The notes beneath the pieces are model-generated. The model was not told where the DNA came from. It searched no databases and was given only the letters and a program-made list of their open reading frames with translations. DNA of 40,516 bases from Thauera sp. (GTDB lineage Bacteria; Pseudomonadota; Gammaproteobacteria; Burkholderiales; Rhodocyclaceae), in assembly GCA_017302295.1 (NCBI GenBank), contig JAFLDS010000026.1, forward strand, positions 1 to 40,516. Direction: 5' to 3'. Below are positions 34,309 to 40,516 of this stretch, one piece after another; the stretch's first letter is position 1, and each line of letters opens with the position of its first letter. Made by a program: the position numbers and the translations under genes.

Positions 34309-34339
34309 TTGCCGTGTGTCGGCGCTTCCGCGATAAGAT
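34309..34339 (+). promoter_or_regulatory. Possible promoter of folB
   Basis: TTGCCG (34309-34314) and TAAGAT (34334-34339) lie upstream of folB. The 19-nt spacer is longer than ideal, so this is a weak call. Confidence 0.3.
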
Positions 34340-34365
34340 TCGCCGGATTCTAATCGGGAACCAGC

Positions 34366-34764
34366 ATGGATTTCATCTTCATCGAGGAATTGCGGGTGCA
34401 GGCGTGGATTGGCATCTACGCGCGCGAAAAAGCGGCGCCGCAAACCGTCGAACTCAATCTTACCTTCGGTGTTCCCGATGCAGCCGCAAAACGCGACGAC
34501 ATCGCCGACACGATCGATTATGCGGTGGTGATTCAGCGCATTCGCGCCGAACTCGAACAACGTCATTTCAATCTGATCGAAACCCTGGGGGAATTCGTCG
34601 TCGAATTGCTCCTGAATGATTTTGGAGCGCCCTGGGTGAAGATACGGATCGCCAAGATCGGCGTGATGAAGGGGGTGCGCCGCGTCGGCGTTTTCATCGA
34701 ACGCGGGAGGGGCGGCGAGTCCCTTCCTGTTCGAGCCGGCGGCGAGGTGCGGCAGCCGGAATGA
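34366..34764 (+). CDS. folB: Dihydroneopterin aldolase FolB
   Basis: FolB converts 7,8-dihydroneopterin to 6-hydroxymethyl-dihydropterin in folate synthesis. The 132-residue protein begins MDFIFIEELRVQAWIGIYAREK, with the strand motif TVELNLTF, the DTIDYAVV segment and the core helix FNLIETLGEFVVELLL containing the pterin-anchoring Glu. The end (KIRIAKIGVMKGVRRVGVFIER) fits betaproteobacterial FolB. A hairpin terminator follows 36 nt after the stop. Confidence 0.93.
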   Translation: MDFIFIEELRVQAWIGIYAREKAAPQTVELNLTFGVPDAAAKRDDIADTIDYAVVIQRIRAELEQRHFNLIETLGEFVVELLLNDFGAPWVKIRIAKIGVMKGVRRVGVFIERGRGGESLPVRAGGEVRQPE

Positions 34765-34800
34765 CTGTCCGGTGCGTCTTCACCTGCTTTCTTCGAGCAG

Positions 34801-34829
34801 GAACGCCGGCGTAGGCCGGCGTTCGTTTT
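34801..34829 (+). terminator. Terminator after folB
   Basis: A perfect 10-bp stem (GAACGCCGGC at 34801-34810 with its complement at 34815-34824, loop GTAG) is followed by GTTTTC. It lies between the convergent folB and H-NS genes. On the minus strand no T-run follows, so it serves mainly folB. Confidence 0.75.
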
Positions 34830-34855
34830 CTGGTGCGGCTCGATGAGGTCTTGCC

Positions 34856-35221
34856 TCAGACCGCCAATTCGTCGAGCGACTTGCCCTGTGCGACCCAGTC
34901 CATTGCCCACTGGGGCTTGCGGCCGCGGCCGCTCCAGCCCTTGGAGGCGTCTTCCGGATGGCGGTACTTGATGACCGGGGCGGCCTTCTTGCCGGCCTTG
35001 GCCATGGCGCGCGGCGCGCGCTTGGGTGTTGCCTGCTTGGATTCAGGGGGCGGTGCCGCGGAATCCAGCAGGTCGTCGAGCGACAGGCCTTCATCTGCTG
35101 CCATCTTCTGCATGCGTTTGATCAGATTTCGCCGCGTGGTGTCGGTGCGACGGCGGATTTCGCTTTCGACGCGGCTCTGCAGTTTACGCAGGTCAGTCAG
35201 CGACAGTGAGGAAAGGTCCAT
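34856..35221 (-). CDS. H-NS family histone-like nucleoid protein
   Basis: This is a nucleoid-associated DNA-binding protein that silences AT-rich, often foreign, genes. The 121-residue protein has an N-terminal coiled-coil oligomerisation region (MDLSSLSLTDLRKLQSRVES), a basic Ala/Lys/Pro-rich linker and a C-terminal H-NS DNA-binding domain (YRHPEDASKGWSGRGRKPQW, the GRGRKP hook). The ATG at 35221 has a GGAG ribosome binding site; the frame is open 24 codons further upstream but that region is not family-like. The gene has an AT-rich upstream region unlike its surroundings. Confidence 0.93.
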   Translation of the reverse strand: MDLSSLSLTDLRKLQSRVESEIRRRTDTTRRNLIKRMQKMAADEGLSLDDLLDSAAPPPESKQATPKRAPRAMAKAGKKAAPVIKYRHPEDASKGWSGRGRKPQWAMDWVAQGKSLDELAV

Positions 35222-35367
35222 GATTTCTCCAGTGAATGCCTGCGTGCCGGAGGGACTCTGACGAATTGCCCTCGCAATCGTGTCGCAAGGCAAAGAACGA
35301 TTTGCACATTTATTCTGCCAGCAAAATACACTGAATAAAATCGTTTTTCTTCAATTTCGGCAGTCAA
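35222..35367 (-). promoter_or_regulatory. AT-rich upstream region of the H-NS gene
   Basis: The bases around 35300-35370 are much richer in A and T than the rest of the window. On the minus strand they contain several promoter-like hexamers (TTGACT, TTGAAG, TTTATT, TATTTT), none in an ideal pair. It is probably the H-NS gene promoter and could bind H-NS itself, since autoregulation is known in the family. Confidence 0.45.
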
Positions 35368-35856
35368 TTAAAGCGCAACCTCGACCAAGGTAGGCTGCAG
35401 GACGTGAAGAATGTCGTGCGGGTGTATGCCAACGAGGTAGCCGCGGCGTCCGCCATTGATATACACGAGTGGCAAATCCAGGACCGTCCGCTCCATGAAG
35501 AGGGGCATCTTCTTTCGGGTGCCGAACGGCGAAGTGCCGCCGACGAGGAAACCGGTATGCCGGTTTGCGACCTCCGGGCGGCAGGGCTCGATGCGCTTGC
35601 GGCCGCTCTGGCGCGCGAGCTCCTTGGTGGAAACCTTGCGATCGCCGTGCATCAGCACGATCAATGGGCTGGCCGATTCGTCTTCCATGATCAATGTCTT
35701 GATCACGGCGTGTTCGCTCACATTCAATTCGCGCGCTGAAACCGCTGTGCCGCCGTGTTCCTCGTAATCGTAGAGGTGACTCGAAAACGCAATGCCGTTC
35801 TGGCGCAGGAAACGGGTCGCCGGCGTTTCCGGCGTATGGGGTTCGATTCTGGACAT
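35368..35856 (-). CDS. ybaK: YbaK-type Cys-tRNA(Pro)/aminoacyl-tRNA deacylase
   Basis: YbaK hydrolyses Cys-tRNA(Pro) mischarged by prolyl-tRNA synthetase. The 162-residue protein has the YbaK/ProX fold: an early YDYEEHGGTA segment, KTLIMEDESASPLIVLMHGDRKVSTKEL with the conserved Lys residues, and VGGTSPFGTRKKMPLFMERTVLDLPLVYINGGRRGYLVGI. It lies 29 nt after xerD on the same strand, at the end of the leuS-lptE-holA-proA-ogt-xerD run. Confidence 0.92.
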   Translation of the reverse strand: MSRIEPHTPETPATRFLRQNGIAFSSHLYDYEEHGGTAVSARELNVSEHAVIKTLIMEDESASPLIVLMHGDRKVSTKELARQSGRKRIEPCRPEVANRHTGFLVGGTSPFGTRKKMPLFMERTVLDLPLVYINGGRRGYLVGIHPHDILHVLQPTLVEVAL

Positions 35857-35885
35857 GGTAGGTGCCGTGAGTCGGGTGGGCTATC

Positions 35886-36815
35886 TCAGGCGCGCGGATG
35901 ATGTGCGGAATGAAGTTGTTTCAATCTTTCCCGCGCGACGTGCGTATAAACCTGTGTCGTCGAAATGTCGGCGTGGCCGAGCAGCAGCTGCACCACGCGC
36001 AGGTCTGCGCCGTGATTGAGCAGGTGAGTGGCAAAGGCATGGCGCAAGGTGTGAGGCGAGATGCGCTCGGGCGCAATTCCCGCAGCGAGTGCGTGCTGCT
36101 TGATGATGCGCCAGAACATCTGCCTTGTCATGCCCGAGCCCAGCCGGGTGATGAAAACCGAATCGCAAGATTTTCCGCCGAGCAGCGCCGGACGGGCTTC
36201 GCGCATGTAGCGCACGATCCAGTCGGCGGCAATCTGGCCCAGCGGCACCAGGCGTTCCTTGTTGCCCTTGCCGATAATGCGGACGAGGCCCTCGTTGAGT
36301 CCGACTTCGAATGTGCTCAGGCTGACCAGCTCGGAAACCCGCAAGCCGGCCGCATAGAGCACCTCGAGCATGCAGCGGTCGCGCAGGCCTTGCGGAGTCC
36401 CGGTGTCGGGGGCCTCGAGCAGGGCCTCGACTTGTGCCTCGCTCAGGGTGCGGGGGAAACGCTGCGTCGGCAGCGGAGGGTCCAGAAGCAAGGTCGGATC
36501 CTCGGCGATGACGCCGCGTGCCAGCAGATGGCGGTAATAGCGCCGCCAGGCGGCGAGCAGCCGGCGCTGGCTTGCCGGTTTGGAGCGGCGGCTGAACTCG
36601 GCCAGATAAGCGCCCAGGTCCGCCGCGCAGGCGCCCGGCAAGGTGCTGCCGCGCGCCGTCAGCCACGATGCGAAGAGCGCCAGATCGCTGCGGTAGCTGC
36701 TCAGGGTGTTGCGTGCGAGCCCATGCTCGAGCCACAAGGTGTCGATGAAGGCGTCGAGTTCCGCCCGCGCTTCGGGCGGAAGCGTCGACTCGGCCGACGC
36801 CGCAGGGGAGTTCAA
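35886..36815 (-). CDS. xerD: Site-specific tyrosine recombinase XerD
   Basis: XerD resolves chromosome dimers at dif with XerC under FtsK control. The 309-residue protein has an N-terminal SAM-like core-binding domain (about 15-105) and a C-terminal catalytic domain. The complete active site is R159 (AAGLRVSEL), K183, H255 and R258 (SPHTLRHAFATHLL), H281 (LLGHADIS) and Y290. The start is a TTG overlapping the ogt stop (TTGA). No better start was found, as the frame further upstream lies inside ogt. As a core recombinase it is not evidence of a mobile element. Confidence 0.95.
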   Translation of the reverse strand: MNSPAASAESTLPPEARAELDAFIDTLWLEHGLARNTLSSYRSDLALFASWLTARGSTLPGACAADLGAYLAEFSRRSKPASQRRLLAAWRRYYRHLLARGVIAEDPTLLLDPPLPTQRFPRTLSEAQVEALLEAPDTGTPQGLRDRCMLEVLYAAGLRVSELVSLSTFEVGLNEGLVRIIGKGNKERLVPLGQIAADWIVRYMREARPALLGGKSCDSVFITRLGSGMTRQMFWRIIKQHALAAGIAPERISPHTLRHAFATHLLNHGADLRVVQLLLGHADISTTQVYTHVARERLKQLHSAHHPRA

Positions 36816-37282
36816 CGTCCGCCCTCGTTGGCGAGCAGCCAGCGCTTGGCCTCGATCAGCCAGCCGTCCTTGGCGTTGGCGAAGCCGCCGATGCCGGCGG
36901 CGGCGGTTACGCGGTGGCAGGGAACGAAGAGTGGAAACGGATTGGCGCCGCAGGCCTGGCCCACGGCGCGCGGCGCACTGTCGAGCGCGCGGGCGAGCGC
37001 GCCGTAGGTGGAGGTGCTGCCGCATGGAATGGCGGCGATCGCCTGCCAGACCCGGTGCTGGAAGGGTGTGCCCTGCGCTGCAAAGGGCAACGCGGGCACG
37101 AAGGTCGGATCGTCGAGCCAGCGCAGGATCGAATCGGCAGTCCGCTGCGCAAGATCGTCAATGGGCGGGCGCAACTCGGCTTCGGGCGGCAGGAAACGCA
37201 GCTCCTGCACGTGCCCGTTCGAAATATGGATGCCGAAGCGCCCGAAGGGCAGCGCCAGAACCGTCATGCCATCGGCTGCCAC
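36812..37282 (-). CDS. ogt: Methylated-DNA--protein-cysteine methyltransferase (Ogt/MGMT)
   Basis: This is a suicide repair protein that moves methyl groups from O6-methylguanine onto its own cysteine. The 156-residue product has a reduced N-terminal domain and the full C-terminal domain: FQHRVWQAIAAIPCGSTSTYGALA (helix-turn-helix) and the active site PCHRV with C122, then GGFANAKDGWLIEAKRWLLANE. A GTG at 37282 and an ATG at 37267 are both possible starts. It begins 5 nt after the proA stop and its own stop overlaps the xerD start. Confidence 0.93.
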   Translation of the reverse strand: MAADGMTVLALPFGRFGIHISNGHVQELRFLPPEAELRPPIDDLAQRTADSILRWLDDPTFVPALPFAAQGTPFQHRVWQAIAAIPCGSTSTYGALARALDSAPRAVGQACGANPFPLFVPCHRVTAAAGIGGFANAKDGWLIEAKRWLLANEGGR

Positions 37283-37287
37283 CGTGA

Positions 37288-38565
37288 TTACTTGCGGACC
37301 TCGCCGTTGCCGAACACGATCCATTTCTGGCTGGTGAGGCCCTCGAGACCCACCGGGCCGCGCGCATGGATCTTGTCGGTGGAAATGCCGATCTCGGCAC
37401 CGAGCCCATATTCGAATCCGTCGGCGAAGCGCGTGGAGGCATTCACCATCACCGAGGCTGAATCCACTTCCCGCAGGAAGCGCATGGCCTTGGTGTAGTT
37501 TTCGGTGACGATGGCTTCGGTATGGCCCGAGCTGTAACGGTTGATGTGCGCGATCGCCTCGTCCACGTCGGCCACGATGCGGATCGCGATGATCGGCGCC
37601 AGATATTCCTCTGACCAGTCTGTTTCGGTTGCAGCGACGAGTTTCGCCCCCTCGATGGCGCTCTCCCGCAGTAGCACGAGCGATTCGGCGCAGCAGCGCA
37701 TCTCCACGCCCTTGCCGGCGAGCATGCGGGCGATCGCGGGGAGGTAGAGGTCGGCGATGTCGCGCGCCACCAGCAGCGATTCGGCGGTGTTGCAGGTGCC
37801 GTAGCGCTGCGTCTTGGCGTTCTCGACAATCGGTACGATCTTGGCAGGATCGGCCTCGTCGTCGATATAGACGTGGCAGTTGCCGTCCAGATGCTTGATC
37901 ACCGGCACCCGTGCCTCGCGCGAAATGCGCTCGATCAGGCCCTTGCCACCGCGCGGAACGATGACATCTACATACTCCGGCATGGTGATCAGGGCGCCGA
38001 CGGCCGCACGGTCCGTCGTCTCGACGACCTGCACCGCATGCTCCGGCAGGCCTGCCGCGGCTAGGCCGGCGCGGACGCAGGCGGCGATAGCGCGATTGGC
38101 GTTGATCGCCTCCCTGCCGCCGCGCAGGATCGCGGAGTTGCCCGACTTCAGACACAGCGCCGCGGCGTCGGCAGTCACGTTGGGGCGCGCCTCGTAAATG
38201 ATGCCGATCACCCCCAAGGGCACGCGCATCTTGCCGACCTGGATGCCCGAAGGGCGGCGCTTGACGTCGGTGATCTCGCCCACCGGGTCGGGCAGGGCGG
38301 AGACCTGCTCGAGACCGATCGCGATGGCTTCGACGCCGTTTTCGGTCAGCGTCAGGCGGTCGATGAGGGCAGCGTCCAGCCCGGCGGCACGCGCCTCGGC
38401 CAGATCCTGCGCATTGGCGGCAAGTAGCGCCTCACGCTGACGCCGTATCTCGTCGGCCATCGCCTGCAGGGCGCTGTTCTTCGCCTCGGTCGAGGCGGCC
38501 GCAAGCTGTCGCGACGCGGCGCGGGCCTGGCGGCCCAGGGTCTGCATGTAGTTCTGGATGTCCAT
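37288..38565 (-). CDS. proA: Gamma-glutamyl phosphate reductase ProA
   Basis: ProA reduces gamma-glutamyl phosphate to glutamate-5-semialdehyde, the second step of proline synthesis. The 425-residue protein has the aldehyde-dehydrogenase-like fold, with [30 protein letters not shown], the [12 protein letters not shown] segment, the catalytic Cys in [13 protein letters not shown], and a C-terminal block beginning [14 protein letters not shown]. proB is not adjacent. It lies between holA and ogt on the same strand. Confidence 0.97.
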   Translation of the reverse strand: MDIQNYMQTLGRQARAASRQLAAASTEAKNSALQAMADEIRRQREALLAANAQDLAEARAAGLDAALIDRLTLTENGVEAIAIGLEQVSALPDPVGEITDVKRRPSGIQVGKMRVPLGVIGIIYEARPNVTADAAALCLKSGNSAILRGGREAINANRAIAACVRAGLAAAGLPEHAVQVVETTDRAAVGALITMPEYVDVIVPRGGKGLIERISREARVPVIKHLDGNCHVYIDDEADPAKIVPIVENAKTQRYGTCNTAESLLVARDIADLYLPAIARMLAGKGVEMRCCAESLVLLRESAIEGAKLVAATETDWSEEYLAPIIAIRIVADVDEAIAHINRYSSGHTEAIVTENYTKAMRFLREVDSASVMVNASTRFADGFEYGLGAEIGISTDKIHARGPVGLEGLTSQKWIVFGNGEVRK

Positions 38566-38624
38566 CGCTTGGGGGAAGTGGTCTCTGTAATCGAATTAAA
38601 GCACCGAATCCGCGTTCCGCGCCG

Positions 38625-39632
38625 CTATCGGCGCGAGAGCCGCAGGGCGAGCTGAAGGAACTCGTCCCACACATCGCCGTGGACGAGGCCCTTGATCATG
38701 CGGTCGATGCGCGCCGCGTGCATCAGCGCAGCACGCAGTGCCGCCGACGACAGGCGCGGCAAGGCGCGGCTGATCGCCTGCCTGCGGCGCTCGTCGAAAA
38801 TGCGCTCGGCCTTGAGCAGGGCGGGCAGCGGCTGGCCTTCGTCCTGGCCGGCGCGCAGGGTCGCGAGGCTGCGGGTCTCGTTGGCCAGCGCCCACAGCAC
38901 CAGCGGGGGCGCGGCGCCCTCGCCGCGCAGTCCCTCGAGCAGGCGCGCGCAGCGCGCGGGGTCGCCCTCGAGTACGGCCTGGCGCAGCTTGTCGATGTCG
39001 TAGCGCGCGACATTGAGCACCGCGTCCTGGATCTGGGCGAGGTCCAGGGCGCCTTTGGGGTGCAGCAGGCCGAGCTTGAGGATTTCCTGGTGCGCGGCGA
39101 GGAGGTTGCCTTCGACGTGGTCGGCGATGAAGGCCAGGGCCTCGGCCGGTGCGTTTTGCTCCTGCGCTGCCAGGCGCCGCGCGATCCAGTCGGGCAGGCG
39201 CTCGCGCTCTGGGGCGTTGAGCTCGAGCGCGTTGCCGGTGTCGGTCAGCGCCTTGAACCAGCCGGTCTTGCGTGCCTGCCAGTCGAGCTCGGGCAATGTG
39301 ATCAGCGTCAGCGTCTGTGCCGGCAAGGCGGCTACGTAGCGCTGCAGCGCATCACCGCCATCGCGTCCGGGCTTGCCGGTCGGGATGCGCAGGTCGATCA
39401 GCTTGGCGCCGCCGAAAAGTGACATGTTGCCCGCGGCCAGCGTCAGGCTGTCCCATTTGAACCCCTGCCCGACGACGAGGGTTTCGCGTTCTTCGAAGCC
39501 TTGTCGGCGAGCGGCCGCCCGGATCGCGTCGGCCGCCTCCAGCACCAGCAGCGGCTCGTTGCCGTGCACCACCCAGAGCGGTGCCAGGGGTTTCGCGAGC
39601 TGGGCGGAGAGCTGGTCGGGGCGAAGGTTCAT
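38625..39632 (-). CDS. holA: DNA polymerase III delta subunit HolA
   Basis: HolA is the clamp-loader subunit that opens the beta sliding clamp. The 335-residue protein has the AAA+-like N-terminal domain (PLWVVHGNEPLLVLEAADAIRAAARRQGF), the family block SLFGGAKLIDLRIPTGKPGRDGG and a helical C-terminal collar (LVLWALANETRSLATLR). It follows lptE on the same strand by 34 nt, the classic leuS-lptE-holA arrangement. Confidence 0.96.
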   Translation of the reverse strand: MNLRPDQLSAQLAKPLAPLWVVHGNEPLLVLEAADAIRAAARRQGFEERETLVVGQGFKWDSLTLAAGNMSLFGGAKLIDLRIPTGKPGRDGGDALQRYVAALPAQTLTLITLPELDWQARKTGWFKALTDTGNALELNAPERERLPDWIARRLAAQEQNAPAEALAFIADHVEGNLLAAHQEILKLGLLHPKGALDLAQIQDAVLNVARYDIDKLRQAVLEGDPARCARLLEGLRGEGAAPPLVLWALANETRSLATLRAGQDEGQPLPALLKAERIFDERRRQAISRALPRLSSAALRAALMHAARIDRMIKGLVHGDVWDEFLQLALRLSRR

Positions 39633-39666
39633 GCGGGTTGCGCCGGATGGCCGTGGGCGCGCCGGC

Positions 39667-40185
39667 TCAGGGGGTGCGCCGGGCCGCAGCGAGGCGGCGC
39701 ATCAGCTGCTGGATCAGGTCGTCCTGCATGTCGCGGTAAAGCAGCGCTTCTTCCTGCGCCTTGCCCAGAATCAGCGCATCGTCGAAGGTGTATTCGCGGC
39801 GCGCGAGCAGTTCGGTGGGCGGGATGATCGCCGCGCCGGCTTTGTCCAGCAGCTGGAAGCGCAGGCGCTGGGTGAGCTGGTATTCGCGCACCTTGCCGCG
39901 CCCGGTGAGGCTCAGGATCTCGCGATCGCGCTCGTTGGCGAGGATCTGCAGCCGGGCCTCGGCCTGCGCCGCGTCCTCGACCACCGTGGTGCTGTCGGTG
40001 GTGGCGATCTGCCGCCGCAGTGCCGCGCCGAAGTCGGACAGGGCGCTGACGCCGATGTGGATCGTGGCGAAGTCCATGCGCTGCGGACCGCGCAGGCGAA
40101 AACCGCAGCCGCTGAGGGCAATGGCCAACAGTCCGGCCGTGCCGAGCAGCACACGGCGACGGGCCAGGAGGGGCGTGGAGGGCAT
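39667..40185 (-). CDS. lptE: LPS-assembly lipoprotein LptE
   Basis: LptE is the outer-membrane lipoprotein that plugs the LptD barrel. The 172-residue precursor has a basic N-terminus, a hydrophobic signal and the lipobox LSGC (C27 lipidated), followed by GFRLRGP, the family start of the mature domain. The gene lies between leuS (10 nt upstream) and holA. Its partner lptD is at the other end of this window. Confidence 0.95.
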   Translation of the reverse strand: MPSTPLLARRRVLLGTAGLLAIALSGCGFRLRGPQRMDFATIHIGVSALSDFGAALRRQIATTDSTTVVEDAAQAEARLQILANERDREILSLTGRGKVREYQLTQRLRFQLLDKAGAAIIPPTELLARREYTFDDALILGKAQEEALLYRDMQDDLIQQLMRRLAAARRTP

Positions 40186-40195
40186 GGACCTTACC

Positions 40196-40516
<321 letters not shown>

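Noticed and set aside
35886-36815. Tyrosine recombinase as a mobile-element integrase
   Set aside because: Length, full active site and a core-gene neighbourhood identify it as chromosomal XerD.

Overview
The window is about 40.5 kb of GC-rich chromosomal DNA from a Gram-negative betaproteobacterium. It is most likely Rhodocyclales/Zoogloeaceae (the Azoarcus-Thauera-Aromatoleum group), judged from protein character, GC content and gene order; this taxonomic call is inference. Almost all of it is conserved core genome, with three accessory-looking patches: a ribonuclease/barstar unit, a type I secretion system, and a remnant beside a tRNA gene.

Layout. (1) 1-5591, plus strand: lptD (5' end cut by the window edge)-surA-pdxA-rsmA, for outer-membrane assembly, vitamin B6 synthesis and 16S rRNA dimethylation. 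(2) 5595-8619, minus strand: a small heat-shock protein behind a sigma32-like promoter, and a separate unit of a degenerate receiver-TPR protein, a lipoprotein guanyl-specific ribonuclease and its barstar inhibitor. (3) 8697-15701, minus strand: pilB-pilC-pilD (type IV pilus motor, platform and prepilin peptidase), then an FmdB-type zinc ribbon protein, a DUF502 membrane protein and aspS, which ends at a clear intrinsic terminator. (4) 15786-20341: a ypjD-like membrane gene divergent from ffh, followed by an EI24-family membrane protein, a stand-alone CinA-N/MoaB-like protein and a YgjP-type metallopeptidase. (5) 20478-21535: periplasmic Cu,Zn superoxide dismutase and glyoxalase I. (6) 21621-27917: a complete type I secretion machine with two tandem ABC ATPases, an adaptor and a TolC-like channel, but no substrate gene in the window. 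(7) 27936-32527, minus strand: the macromolecular-synthesis operon rpsU-dnaG-rpoD, with a CAU-anticodon tRNA 9 nt after rpoD, then a terminator and a decayed Fic-protein fragment. (8) 32596-34764: tsaD, plsY and folB. (9) 34856-40516, minus strand: an H-NS family gene, then the run leuS (partial)-lptE-holA-proA-ogt-xerD-ybaK.

The coding strand was chosen from recognisable protein families. In this GC-rich DNA nearly every real gene has long antisense open frames, which were discarded. No CRISPR array, rRNA gene, intact insertion sequence or intact integrase (other than the core XerD) was seen. No gene-free stretch exceeds 300 bases; the longest are about 250 bases (11549-11800 and 27918-28168) and both are described below. 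The most interesting points are the receiver-like regulator with a Glu in place of the phospho-accepting Asp, in one unit with a lipidated RNase and barstar; the asymmetric tandem ABC pair of the secretion system; and the Fic remnant at the tRNA.
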